DNA from: Aldehydirespirator sp965221215
GTDB taxonomy: Bacteria > Actinomycetota > Acidimicrobiia > Acidimicrobiales > Aldehydirespiratoraceae
Direction of reading: 5' to 3'
NCBI GenBank assembly: GCA_965221215.1
Contig: OZ244872.1
Span: 2,418,001 to 2,482,000, forward strand
DNA length: 64,000 nt
Shown here: positions 43,436 to 52,519 of the stretch, one piece after another
Position numbering within the stretch: position 1 is the stretch's first letter
How the letters are laid out: each line of letters starts with the position of its first letter
Program-made: the position numbers and the translations under genes
Notes under the pieces: model-generated
What the model saw: only the letters and a program-made list of their open reading frames with translations
Database searches by the model: none
What the model was told of the DNA's origin: nothing

Positions 43436-44635
43436 ATGGGGAAGCTCACCGCGGCTCGGGTTCGGGCGATCAAGAAGCCGGGCAAGTACTACGACCAGCA
43501 CGGATTGATCCTGCGGGTGGCGCCCGGGGGATCCAAACAATGGGTGTGGCGGGGAACGGTGCGCGGCCGGAGGCGGGACATCGGCATGGGAGGGGTGGCC
43601 TATACGACACTGACCGAGGCCCGCGACATCGCCTACGAATATCGCAAGATCGCCCGCACCGGGCGAGACCCCGCCGCCTCTCGACCCAACGAGTCCGTCC
43701 CGACCTTCGCGGTCGCCGTCGAGCATGTGATCGAGTCCCATCGCGGGGGCTGGAAGGACGGTGGCCGGTCGGAGGAGAACTGGCGCTCTTCGCTGCAGCG
43801 CTACGCCTACCCCTTCCTCGGTTCCCTTCCTGTGGATGAGATCACGTCGGCCGATCTGGTGCGGGTGCTGCTGCCGATCTGGCACACCAAGCGTGAGACT
43901 GCCCGCAAGGTAAAGACCCGTCTGGGGGTGGTGATGCGCTGGACCATCGCCGAGGGACACCGCAGCGACGACCCTGCAGGCCCGGCTCTGGCGGCTGCTC
44001 TGCCTCGCCACAATGGCACTCCGACCAGGCATTTCGCCAGCTTGCCCTACGACGAGGTCGCCGCCGCGCTGGCCAAGCTCGACGCCGAGGAGGGTGTCTG
44101 GCGCCCGACGGTCGCGTGCCTGTGGTTCATCGCGGCCACCATCGTGCGCAGCGGCGAGGCCAGGCTGGCCCGCTGGAGGGAGTTCGACCGGGAGTCCCGA
44201 ACTTGGGTGGTACCCGGTGAGCGCACCAAGACCGGTCGGGAGCACGTCGTGCCGCTGTCTTCGGTGGCGGAGGCGGCGCTCGACGAGGCCCGCCGCTACA
44301 GCAGGCGCTCCGGTCTGGTGTTCGTGTCGCCAACCGGCCGGACGCTGTCCAACGGCACACTGAGCCGCTTCACCCGCGTCGAGGGCTTCACCCCCCACGG
44401 CCTGCGAGCCTCGTTCCGCACCTGGTGCGCCGAAACCGGCGTCCGCCGAGAGGTGGCCGAGGCCGCGCTAGCCCACTCAGCCGGAGCCGTGGAACGTGCC
44501 TACCAGCGATCCGACCTGCTAGCAGCCCGCCGCCAAGTGATGCAAGACTGGGCAAGCATGCTGATGATCCGCCCTCAAACCAAGAGTGACCCAACACCCC
44601 CAATCGCGCCCCAAAACAGTCCCGCAGAATCGTGA
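43436..44635 (+). CDS. tyrosine recombinase/integrase, P4-type
   Basis: 399 residues; AAGGAGG lies 7 bases before the ATG. The N-terminal DUF4102-like arm-binding domain (ARVRAIKKPGKYYDQHGLILRV) and SAM-like core-binding domain are followed by the catalytic domain: R in IVRSGEARLARW, H-x-x-R in PHGLRASFRTW, H in LAHSAGAVERAYQRS with the nucleophile Y. All catalytic residues are present. No tRNA or att duplication was found beside it. It separates a truncated SLH-family gene from an intact one. Confidence 0.92.
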   Translation: MGKLTAARVRAIKKPGKYYDQHGLILRVAPGGSKQWVWRGTVRGRRRDIGMGGVAYTTLTEARDIAYEYRKIARTGRDPAASRPNESVPTFAVAVEHVIESHRGGWKDGGRSEENWRSSLQRYAYPFLGSLPVDEITSADLVRVLLPIWHTKRETARKVKTRLGVVMRWTIAEGHRSDDPAGPALAAALPRHNGTPTRHFASLPYDEVAAALAKLDAEEGVWRPTVACLWFIAATIVRSGEARLARWREFDRESRTWVVPGERTKTGREHVVPLSSVAEAALDEARRYSRRSGLVFVSPTGRTLSNGTLSRFTRVEGFTPHGLRASFRTWCAETGVRREVAEAALAHSAGAVERAYQRSDLLAARRQVMQDWASMLMIRPQTKSDPTPPIAPQNSPAES

Positions 44636-44730
44636 GTGAGGGACAAATAGAGGGCAAGCCCCATTCTGACCACCCATAAATGGCTATTTGCCTGCAATAG
44701 CACGTCAGCTGTCAGCGCTCGGGTCGGGCA

Positions 44731-46836
44731 GTGCTCGCCGCGGGCGCCATGGTCGCATCGCTCCTCGCGGCCGGGGCTGCCCCGGCCGCTGCGCTTGATG
44801 AGGACTCGAAGCCCAACGCGGCGGCTGCGACGTCTGCGTGTGTGGGCGACGCCACTGCCGATCAGATGTTCGACGACGTGTCTGAGGGGCACGCCTTCCG
44901 CGGCGACATCAACTGTTTGGCCTACTACGGGGTCACCATCGGCTACGGCGACGGCACCTTCAAGCCGAACGACGATGTGTCGCGCATGGAGATGGTCCTC
45001 TTCATGGAGCGCGCCGCCGCTGTCGCGGGCGCGGACGCCGACGACGTCGTGGGCGACTTCGCCGAGACCGGCTCGGATCCGGTGCACCGCGGCGACATGG
45101 CGCTTCTGATCGCGAGGCTGCTCGTCTCGGCGACCACCAAGGAGTCGGCGGTCAACGTCACCAACAACGACGACGGCACGTTCGCGGTCGGCGGTGTGGA
45201 GGCCAAGGATTGGGACTATTTCGCTGACTCCCGCCGCTCGCAGAACCGCGTGCATGACAGCGCGGCCAGCGCGCTGTACGAGTTGGGGGTGGCCAAGGGG
45301 ACCGGCATGGGCTACTTCTCTCCGGCTTCCACGGTGAGCCGCGGCGCGATGGCCGCGTTCATCACCAGGGCGCTGGCTCACACCAGCGCCCGCCCCGAGG
45401 GCGTGACCATCCAGTCCGACGGCCCCGGCGAGGTGGTCGTCTCGGTCCGCGACGCCAACTTCCATCCGGTGGCCAACGCAGTGGTTGATGTCTTCTCGGT
45501 GTCTGACGCCAGGCTCGATGAGGCCTTCAACGACGACGGCAGCTGCAACAAGCCGCGCCTCAGAGGCGAGGGCGGCGACGGATCGCCGTGCGAGATCGGT
45601 GCGCTCGACGCTGTGACTGGCCTCAGCGGCGACTACGACCCCGGTGCCATCGGCGATGTCCAGCCCGGTGGCCGGACAGTGTTTGCTTGGACGGGAGACT
45701 CCGGCGACAAGGTCGAGGACGGCGCCGAAGGGCTCGCCAGCATCAGCCTCACCGAGACGGCTCCGCAGGTGGCCGACTCTGCCAAGATCACGACCGATCC
45801 GGCGGTCCAGCCGGGTGATGCGATGGGCGTCGAGCGGGTGCCCTTCGGCACCACCGTGACCGTGACGATCCAGTTGGTCGGCGGCGACGATGACGCGGAT
45901 GCTGTGCCACCTGAGGCCGGTTCGAGCTATAGCGTGTCGATACGTAGCGAATCCATGATGAATCAGCCATCGGACGACCCCGCTAGTGATCCGTCTGCTG
46001 TGACTGGCGGCTCGACGGTTGAGACGAAGACGGTCACCGTTGACGCCAGCGGCAAGGGCACCTTCGAGATCACGGCTGCTGATCCCGATCCCAACGACCG
46101 GGACGACGATCCCGACGTGACTGTCGATTACGTGACAGTGACCTATACCGTGACGGGGGGCACCGCCGAGGCCGACGCGGTTGACGATGAGATCTCGCAC
46201 ACCACCTCGGGTGCGCAGACGATCAGGTTCTCGGATGCCTCGCCGGTGGTCAGGGGTGCTTCGGTAACGCCATCGGTGGAGTACCTCTCGGCGCCCACCA
46301 GCGGCTCCGCCAGCAACGTGGTCACCGTGAAGGTGTTCGATCAGTACGGCAACGGCGTGCGCGGTCATAAGGTGGTGCTGACGGGACATGAGAATTCGAC
46401 CTTCCCGATTGCCCGTCTGACCGACTCTTCCGGCACAGTCCGGATCGGGTACAGCAAGACTGGCACCGGTGTGATAGAGACCCTGACCGCCAACACACCC
46501 GGTGACCCCCCTGAACCGATCCCAGGTGGAACGGCGATGTTCTACTGGGTGGCCACGCCAGCGGCGGAAGGCGACGTTACGGCTGCAGAGCTCCGCGTGG
46601 CTGACGTGGAGAAGAAACTGGTGGTCATCGGAGGCAGTGCCTCAGAGGCACCGCAGTTGCTCGAATACGACGACAACGACCAGTTCGTCATCGGTACGGC
46701 AAACGGCACCATGTCGGACTTCGAGGCGGAACTCGCCAAGGAGGACACAGGTGCCGCCAACACGGTCGGAGCGGCTGGGTACGATCCGAATGATGCGAGC
46801 GCTGTCGCTAGGTTCACGCTGACGGTGAACGCCTAA
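44731..46836 (+). CDS. SLH-domain secreted surface protein with Ig-like repeats
   Basis: 701 residues from GTG. The signal peptide VLAAGAMVASLLAAGAAPAAA lacks a basic n-region. The SLH repeats include ATADQMFDDVSEGHAFRGDINCLAYYGVT-type (FDDV...INCLAYYGVTIGYGDGTFKP), a degenerate middle repeat, and ASALYELGVAKGTGMGYFSP...MAAFITRAL. Ig-like/big-domain repeats follow, and the conserved C-terminal domain ends near residue 701 (YDDNDQFVIG, FEAELAK). SLH domains bind secondary cell-wall polymers, so it is likely an S-layer or wall-anchored protein. An in-frame TAG lies about ten codons upstream of the GTG, so the native start may have been lost. Confidence 0.82.
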   Translation: MLAAGAMVASLLAAGAAPAAALDEDSKPNAAAATSACVGDATADQMFDDVSEGHAFRGDINCLAYYGVTIGYGDGTFKPNDDVSRMEMVLFMERAAAVAGADADDVVGDFAETGSDPVHRGDMALLIARLLVSATTKESAVNVTNNDDGTFAVGGVEAKDWDYFADSRRSQNRVHDSAASALYELGVAKGTGMGYFSPASTVSRGAMAAFITRALAHTSARPEGVTIQSDGPGEVVVSVRDANFHPVANAVVDVFSVSDARLDEAFNDDGSCNKPRLRGEGGDGSPCEIGALDAVTGLSGDYDPGAIGDVQPGGRTVFAWTGDSGDKVEDGAEGLASISLTETAPQVADSAKITTDPAVQPGDAMGVERVPFGTTVTVTIQLVGGDDDADAVPPEAGSSYSVSIRSESMMNQPSDDPASDPSAVTGGSTVETKTVTVDASGKGTFEITAADPDPNDRDDDPDVTVDYVTVTYTVTGGTAEADAVDDEISHTTSGAQTIRFSDASPVVRGASVTPSVEYLSAPTSGSASNVVTVKVFDQYGNGVRGHKVVLTGHENSTFPIARLTDSSGTVRIGYSKTGTGVIETLTANTPGDPPEPIPGGTAMFYWVATPAAEGDVTAAELRVADVEKKLVVIGGSASEAPQLLEYDDNDQFVIGTANGTMSDFEAELAKEDTGAANTVGAAGYDPNDASAVARFTLTVNA

Positions 46837-46916
46837 CCCTTAAAGGCGGGAGACGCTGCGGGCTGTCAAAGCCCGGGGCCATCCCTCCTGCCTGATACAA
46901 ACACCAACCCCGAGGA

Positions 46917-46945
46917 GGCCCCGGCTCTATCGCCGGGGCCTTCTC
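46917..46945 (+). terminator. rho-independent-like terminator
   Basis: GGCCCCGGC-TCTATC-GCCGGGGCC, a perfect 9-bp stem followed by TTCTC, lies 80 bp after the SLH gene at 44731. Confidence 0.7.
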
Positions 46946-47047
46946 GCGTCTTGCCACCGGTGGCCTTCAGGTGGTGCGCCTCTCGTGCGTTCGCAGGCGG
47001 GCGACTAGCCTGACCGCAGGTGTTCCAGCCAGCCAAGGAGGAACCCA

Positions 47048-49102
47048 ATGCCTCAACCAGTGACGAAGCGGCGTTCGGGCATGTCGGTCCTTGCCGCGGG
47101 CGCGCTTGTCGCCTCGCTTGTGGCGGTTGGGGCGCGCCCGGCAGCCGCGGTCGAGGCCGTTGCCGACCATGCGACGCCGGTGACCGCCTGCGTCGGTGAC
47201 GCCACTGCGGATTGGATGTTCACTGATGTGTCCGAGGGCCATTTCTTCTGGGGTGCGATCAACTGCCTGGCCTACTACGGGGTGACCATCGGCTACGGCG
47301 ACGGCACGTTCCGCCCGAGCCGGGATGTGTCGCGGTTTGAGATGGTGTTGTTCATGCAGCGGTCGGCCCGGGCCGCCGGCGCGGATCCCGCCGCTGTGGT
47401 GGCCGACTTCGCCACGACGGGCTCCGATCCCGTGAACCGGGCCGACATGGCGCTGCTGATCGCCAGGCTGCTCGCCTCGGCGACCGACAACGACTCCCGC
47501 GTGAACGTGGTGCTGGAGTCCGACGGCACTTTCACCGTCGGCGGGACCGAACCCGACGACGCATTCATGGACTCGCGCCAGAGCCAGCCCATTGCCAAGG
47601 ACAGCGCGGCCAGCGCGCTGTTCGAGCTGGGTGTGGCGCAGGGCACCGGGGGCGGCAACTTCTCACCGGAGGCGTCTGTGACCCGCGGGGAGATGGCTGC
47701 GTTCATCACCCGCGCTCTGGCGCACACCGCGGCCCGGCCCGAGGGCGTGACAGTCCAGCAGTACCTGCCCGGCGAGGTGACCGTGTCGGTCCGCAACGAG
47801 GTTTTCGCCCCGGTGATCAACGCGAAGCTCGACGTTTTCTCGATCGGATCGCCCGATGCTCGCCGGGCCTTCCGCAGCGACGGGTCGTGCAGTTCGCTGG
47901 TGAGCGACGAGTCGGGCACCTCGTCGTGTGTGATCGATGTTCTCGACCCGGTGACAGGACCCGACGGGGACTTCACCATCGGCCTCGACCCCACCGACGA
48001 GCCGAAGGTGACCGTCTGGGCCTGGACAGGAGCACTCGGGGACACAATTCGCAGCGGCGACGGCAGGCTCGTCAGCTTCGAGGTGGGCATCCAGGGCGTG
48101 GAGGCGACCGGCGCGAGGGTCACCACCAGCCTGCCCGAGAATGCGACCCATGCCCGTTTCGGCACTACCGTCACCGTCACCGTCCAGCTGGTCGGCGTGA
48201 ACGGCTTGCGAGCGGTTCCACCCGGGGACGACGCCTCCTACACGATCGTGAGAGAGGCCTTCACCCAAATCGACAATACGGCCACCCCCTCCAGCAATCT
48301 CACGCAGAGGAGCACAGAGGTTGTCGCGGTGGACAGCACCGGCAAGATCGAGTTCACCCTCGACGGGGTCGATCCCGACGGCAGCGCCGCCGGAGCCGCC
48401 GATGAGATTCTGTGGCGCTACACCGTCACCCCAGTCGGCGACAGCCCCCCGTTCGACGAGCCGGTAGAGAACGTGCCGGTCGTCTTCACCGACGCCGACC
48501 CGGTGGCGGCCGCGATCGGCCTGGCCACTCAGGTCAAGTACCTGCGGGCTGCGAGGTCGAGTACGCGGCCGGCCAACAATGTGGCGGTCGCCACTGTCAC
48601 CGATCAGTACGGCCAACCATTCAGGGGCGCCGAGGTGGAGCTTCAGAGCACCCTCCCCGCGCTCTTCTCGTACTCGGGTCCCGTGGCCACAGGCTCGTCG
48701 GGGACAGCCCGCATCGGCTATCAGCACTCCGGCACCGGAGGCATCCGAGAGACCCTGACCGCCTCCGTCGCGGGCGTCAGCGACACCGTCGAGTTCCTGT
48801 GGGCCGTCGATCCTCCGGCCGGTTCCGAAGCGACAACCGGCGGCGGGACATATGAGGTGCTCGCGGCGGACCCCCACCGCAACGAGGTCGTCGTCGATCT
48901 GGCCGCCGGTTTCGGGACCGCGACAGTGGTCGTCTACGACGGCAACGACCGGTTCCGCCTCGACGGCAGCATCGTGTCGCTGAGCGTCTTCGAGAGCGTG
49001 CTCGCCAACGAGTTGGACGGCGACAGCATCCTGCTGCTCGGCTGGTCCTCACGCGACCCAGACAACCAAGCCGACCGCACCGACTGGCACCTCAACACAT
49101 AA
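47048..49102 (+). CDS. SLH-domain secreted surface protein with Ig-like repeats
   Basis: 684 residues with a strong AAGGAGG site. Complete signal peptide MPQPVTKRRSGMSVLAAGAL...ARPAAA. SLH repeats: FTDVSEGHFFWGAINCLAYYGVTIGYGDGTFRP, then ASALFELGVAQGTGGGNFSPEASVTRGEMAAFITRAL (read in shorter pieces). The SVRNEVFAPVINAKLDVF domain and Ig-like repeats follow, then the C-terminal YDGNDRFRLDG...FESVLANEL domain ending WHLNT. It is the best-preserved member of the family here and shows what the other starts should look like. Confidence 0.88.
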   Translation: MPQPVTKRRSGMSVLAAGALVASLVAVGARPAAAVEAVADHATPVTACVGDATADWMFTDVSEGHFFWGAINCLAYYGVTIGYGDGTFRPSRDVSRFEMVLFMQRSARAAGADPAAVVADFATTGSDPVNRADMALLIARLLASATDNDSRVNVVLESDGTFTVGGTEPDDAFMDSRQSQPIAKDSAASALFELGVAQGTGGGNFSPEASVTRGEMAAFITRALAHTAARPEGVTVQQYLPGEVTVSVRNEVFAPVINAKLDVFSIGSPDARRAFRSDGSCSSLVSDESGTSSCVIDVLDPVTGPDGDFTIGLDPTDEPKVTVWAWTGALGDTIRSGDGRLVSFEVGIQGVEATGARVTTSLPENATHARFGTTVTVTVQLVGVNGLRAVPPGDDASYTIVREAFTQIDNTATPSSNLTQRSTEVVAVDSTGKIEFTLDGVDPDGSAAGAADEILWRYTVTPVGDSPPFDEPVENVPVVFTDADPVAAAIGLATQVKYLRAARSSTRPANNVAVATVTDQYGQPFRGAEVELQSTLPALFSYSGPVATGSSGTARIGYQHSGTGGIRETLTASVAGVSDTVEFLWAVDPPAGSEATTGGGTYEVLAADPHRNEVVVDLAAGFGTATVVVYDGNDRFRLDGSIVSLSVFESVLANELDGDSILLLGWSSRDPDNQADRTDWHLNT

Positions 49103-49142
49103 TCCCCCGACCCCGAAAGCGTTCGCCAGTCGCCCCACAGCG

Positions 49143-49295
49143 GCGCTGAAAGGGCGCGCAAATAGGGTGAGAGCCGATCGCGTCGCAGCGGGGAACTTCC
49201 CGCTCTCGTTCGCTGCGCTCGCGGGCCGCTCGGGCCACGGCCTCGCCCGTGTGGGCCGAATTCGTCCGCCTATTCGCTCGGCCTCTTTGGATGCG
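49143..49295. repeat. dispersed repeat, third copy
   Basis: Contains AATAGGGTGAGAG...CGCCTATTCGC arms and the core CGCTCTCGTTCGCTGCGCTC...GGCCACGGCCTCGCCCGT, as in the 38.9-kb copy. No gene is apparent between 49103 and 49427. Confidence 0.7.
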
Positions 49296-49427
49296 CAGCT
49301 GCGCCCAGACCGCGCGATGGGCATCGCATCAAGCTGCTCAACGTCGACTACGAGTTGACCCGAGAGGCCCTCGCCATCGATGCCGCGCAACCTTGGCGGA
49401 CTCGTCGTTGAGCGGGGTCACGATCTC

Positions 49428-49706
49428 TCAGCTGTTGCCGAGAGGGGGATGTGCAGGGTCTATCGATCGGTCAGCATGTATCGCTTCCTCGGGGTTGTTA
49501 CGAGGCCTCTGATCGATGTACTTGGGCACCGTACCGCCAAGCGCCGGGGTCAGGCGGTAGCCGCCCAACTTGATGCCCGCACCGGCAAGTTGCCGCTCCA
49601 CCCAGCGGCTGCGTTCAAGCGCGGTTGGATCCACATGAGGATGGTCTTCGGCGATCAGGTCTAGGTCATTCTGTTGCATTTGTGCAGCGCCTCCTTGGTT
49701 GAGCAT
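49428..49706 (-). CDS. hypothetical protein coupled to the serine protease gene
   Basis: 92 residues starting MLNQGGAAQMQQNDLDLIAEDHP. The ATG overlaps the protease stop (ATGA). A hydrophilic, Pro-rich sequence; not recognised. Function probably linked to the protease by coupling. Confidence 0.5.
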   Translation of the reverse strand: MLNQGGAAQMQQNDLDLIAEDHPHVDPTALERSRWVERQLAGAGIKLGGYRLTPALGGTVPKYIDQRPRNNPEEAIHADRSIDPAHPPLGNS

Positions 49707-50581
49707 TAGAAGTAGTCGGGTGTGTGCACGAACGAGCTGAGATCGCTGGCGCTCATGTAGCTGCGCAGAAACCAGAAATAGTCCCAGACTGCCCCCTTCA
49801 GCCTTGGATCATTGTCAAGGTCATCGATCTTGAGCCCCAACTCCTGCTGGAGTGTCCGCATGTCAATTCCTCGACTGTGGGTAAGCCAGCGCTTCTGGTT
49901 GTTCAACTCCTTGGCGATCTCTTCGGCCCGATCCTCTCGCATCTGTGGAGTGACAGCGATCTTCCTGGTCGCTGTCGCGGTCCAGTCCTTGAACTTGTAG
50001 CTTGCCAACCAAGCCTTGAGCAGATTGATCGTGAGATCCTTGGCAAGCTCGTATCGATGAAGTTCTGCTAGGTCCAACTTGGCCAACAAGACGAGTTCAG
50101 CCGTCGACAGGTTCTGTTGATGGCTCTTGTCGATAAGACTCTCGTACTGCGTCAGGTAGGACAGCGCGGGCACCAAATGGCCGTCTCGCTCTACCTGTGG
50201 ATCGATTGGTCCCAATCGGGAATGGTAGTCCATCCAGATCTCGTCCCCAGACATGGCCAGCACGGTCCCCGCCGACATGGCTCTGTCGGGGATGATGAAC
50301 TTGACCTCGCGATAGTGGTGTCTGAGGTCGCAGACGATTCGTTCCACGACCTCTACGACACCTCCGCCGGTGTCGAGAATCACAAACAGGTGTTCTCGTC
50401 TGTCAGTTCGGGCCTCCAATGCGACCTTGACGCGGTGATCCACACCGCCGAACAGCGGCGAAATAATCGCTAGTCCGTCCGCATCGAGGATCTCCTCGAT
50501 CTCCCGAAGGCGATGCGTAGCCCATGCTCGGATGCTGTCCTCCGGTGTCGGCGGCACCGGAGCAGCGCGGTCATCCATCAT
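49706..50581 (-). CDS. SDH-type/Clp-like serine protease (SppA/ClpP fold)
   Basis: About 291 residues from the ATG pair at 50581/50578. FVILDTGGGVVEVVERIVCDLRHHY and the nucleophile region PDRAMSAGTVLAMSGDEIWMDYHSRLGPIDPQ (serine in MSAGT) identify the serine-dehydrogenase-proteinase (PF01972)/ClpP-crotonase fold. The C-terminal part is helical. The open frame extends to 50698 through a fused antitoxin fragment, so translation might start there instead. A cytoplasmic or membrane-associated protease often found beside defence genes. Confidence 0.8.
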   Translation of the reverse strand: MMDDRAAPVPPTPEDSIRAWATHRLREIEEILDADGLAIISPLFGGVDHRVKVALEARTDRREHLFVILDTGGGVVEVVERIVCDLRHHYREVKFIIPDRAMSAGTVLAMSGDEIWMDYHSRLGPIDPQVERDGHLVPALSYLTQYESLIDKSHQQNLSTAELVLLAKLDLAELHRYELAKDLTINLLKAWLASYKFKDWTATATRKIAVTPQMREDRAEEIAKELNNQKRWLTHSRGIDMRTLQQELGLKIDDLDNDPRLKGAVWDYFWFLRSYMSASDLSSFVHTPDYF

Positions 50582-50589
50582 TCTCACTT

Positions 50590-50698
50590 CTGTCCATGTG
50601 CCCAGAGTAGCCGTCATCTCTTGAACCGAGCGCCCATAGTGGCTTGCCGCGGCGTCGAGCGCTCCGTGCAGGTCATCATGCACAGCCATGGAAGTCAT
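50590..50698 (-). pseudogene. N-terminal fragment of an antitoxin fused ahead of the protease
   Basis: MTSMAVHDDLHGALDAAASHYGRSVQE matches the start of the antitoxin at 57085 (MTSTTVHDDLYGALEAAASRDGRSVQE), and the DNA upstream of both ATGs is also similar (GGAGGCCGACGATG versus GGAGGCCGACCATG). The frame continues into the protease. Confidence 0.7.
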
Positions 50699-50759
50699 CG
50701 TCGGCCTCCAGTGACCGGCACAGCGTGGCGGCGAGCGGGCGGCTCCGACTCGGGGGCGC

Positions 50760-51106
50760 TCAGGACCGCTTCTCTGTCAGGATGATGCCCCAGGAGAAGT
50801 CGTACCTGGTGGTCCGGTCGGGGTCGCTGTCGGCATCGTTGGGGGTGACGGTGTTGTCGGCCATGTAGGCGCTGACCCTGATCTGGCCGCTCGTGGGCAG
50901 CCGTCCGGGCACGTTCGCGATCTCGACATCGACTGTCCCTGACGCGGGTGCCTGCTGGAACAGCGCAGCTGCGGCCGGCAGTGTGGCGCCCTCCAGCTTC
51001 AGGGTGTTGACCGCGTAGGTCTTCCACGCGCTGCTCGAGTTCTCCCGGTACTCGACCTGGATCAGTGCCCACCGAGCACGCGATCTCGTGTTGGCATTCG
51101 CTGTGA
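50760..51106 (-). pseudogene. C-terminal fragment of an Ig-like/surface protein
   Basis: The frame reads IQVEYRENSSSAWKTYAVNTL and later RVSAYMADNTVTPNDADSDP, ending ILTEKRS. Beta-rich and Asp/Thr-rich like secreted adhesive domains. There is no start codon; an in-frame TAA lies just upstream of about 51106. Remnant. Confidence 0.45.
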
Positions 51107-51159
51107 GTTACATCGCGCAGATTTCGCGTGCGACGGTTCTGGGCATCTCGATGAGGGGC

Positions 51160-51406
51160 TATTGATTGTCGGGATGGGTCTGCTCGACGCGTCGGCGCGA
51201 CAGCCCCAGCGTGAACGACACGACGATCCCCGCTAGGTCGGCGAGGCCGAGCACGCCGCCGAGCAAGGCGTTGCCCGTGAGCGGTCCGCGATCCCTGGGA
51301 GGACCTCTTCGTATTGTCGTAGCCACTCAGGAGGTGGCAGTGGCCCGCTGTAGGCCGCCGCGGCCACGGTGGCCTGGACTACAGCATCGCCCTCACTGCT
51401 GCTCAT
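51160..51406 (-). pseudogene. DUF2335-like small membrane protein, frameshifted
   Basis: Starts MSSSEGDAVVQATVAAAAYS, then GPLPPPEWLRQYEEVLPGIADR, the DUF2335 hallmark. The frame breaks, and the membrane helix continues in another frame as GNALLGGVLGLADLAGIVVSF. The middle of the domain is missing. It overlaps the upstream small gene by 14 bp. Confidence 0.55.
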
Positions 51407-51653
51407 CGGACGATTCCGTCACGAGGTGACCCATCGCCGCATGCATGGCAGCGCCGACGATGTTCCATGCCTCGGTGATCGCGTCCGGGCGGGCCTTGGG
51501 CGAAGGGTCCAAGCAGCGGAGCCGGTACACGGGGCGCTGCACGTTGAACAGGTCGAACGCCGAGGCCACGCCGTCGATCACTGTGGGGACACAATAGAAG
51601 GATTCGGCGTGCATGTCGCTGTTGCGCCGGTCGGTCGCCTCTACAGCCCTCAT
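51393..51653 (-). CDS. hypothetical protein upstream of the DUF2335-like gene
   Basis: 86 residues starting MRAVEATDRRNSDMHAESFY; not recognised. It is placed as first gene of a pair with the DUF2335-like remnant. The final residues VTESSDEQQ overlap the start of the next gene. Could be a real small gene. Confidence 0.4.
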   Translation of the reverse strand: MRAVEATDRRNSDMHAESFYCVPTVIDGVASAFDLFNVQRPVYRLRCLDPSPKARPDAITEAWNIVGAAMHAAMGHLVTESSDEQQ

Positions 51654-52297
51654 ATGTGTGCCTCCCTCGGTGGTGTCCTGACGGTGATGCCTAGTCTGAT
51701 ATCGATCTGCGAATCATGCGCCAAGGGTCTACCAGTAAACCCTGTCCGGCTCTATCCGGCAATCCCGGTGCTGGCCGGAGCGGCTCGCTGCGGCCTGTGC
51801 CACAGCGTCCAACGGGTCGATGGGCAATTCCTCTCCGATCGCGTTTCGCCGCCCACCAGTGTCGCGCTCGCGTCCGCTTGAGTGGCGAACCCGACGTGCC
51901 TGGCGCGTCCCATCATCGACGCGGGCCCCCGGCGTCGCCGCCTTCCGCGGCCGATGGGGCGCGCCGCGGGCGGGTAGCGGACTTCGGGACGTCTCAGTGA
52001 GCGGGCCGGCAGACCAGGACGCCCCTTGGGTGAAGACCACCGCAACCACAGCACGCAACGCGCAGCCGCGATCCACGCCACCCGTCGTCTAGCCAGCCGC
52101 ACCGCTTCTGTCTCGAGCGGTCGGCACCGGTTCACCGTCCATGGTTCTGAGCCCGGCCTGTGTGGGTGAGCCGGCGATGAGCGGGAGAGAGGGTGTGGAT
52201 GGCCGCTAGTCTGGGCTCGGCTGCGGTGGCAGCCTGTCGGGCTCCTCGTGTAGACATTGGCCTCGGTGCCGTTGCCTTGAAGCGGCGCGGAGCAGCC
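51654..52297. other. region without a recognisable gene
   Basis: On the minus strand about 52230-52140 resembles the C-terminus of the DUF3800 copy at 41130 (AAIHTLSPAHRRLTHTGRA versus AAIYALSSSSPGRTHAGRA). 52245-52297 matches the sequence before the HicA-like gene at 61817 (shared TAGACATTGGC and GGTGCCGTTGCC). Nothing else convincing. Confidence 0.5.
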
Positions 52298-52519
52298 ATG
52301 AGCAGAAGGCCATGCCACAGGACGTCTGACTACGCGAAGCTCCTCATCGCTGCAGAACGGAAAGGGTGGATCGTCACGAAGCGCAAGGCTCATTATCAGG
52401 CGTTGTGCCCGTTCGAGTGCAAGTGCCGGGTGACGGTTTCGGCTACCCCGTCCAACCAGGGGGCGCTCAGAAGCGCACGGGCGGACTTCAATCGCTGCAA
52501 GAGCAAGGAGGATTCATGA
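52298..52519 (+). CDS. HicA-like small protein (module B, copy 1)
   Basis: 73 residues. SDYAKLLIAAERKGWIVTKR, a central histidine (KAHYQALCPFECKC), and VTVSATPSNQGALRSARADFNRC resemble the HicA fold (catalytic His, TPS-x-x-ALR), with extra cysteines. The stop overlaps the ATG of the next gene (ATGA). Paralogue at 61817; fragments at 33225 and 53560. Confidence 0.65.
   Translation: MSRRPCHRTSDYAKLLIAAERKGWIVTKRKAHYQALCPFECKCRVTVSATPSNQGALRSARADFNRCKSKEDS

Noticed and set aside
44575..46389. 604-residue minus-strand open frame
   Set aside because: Shadow of the SLH gene at 44731 caused by GC-rich third positions.
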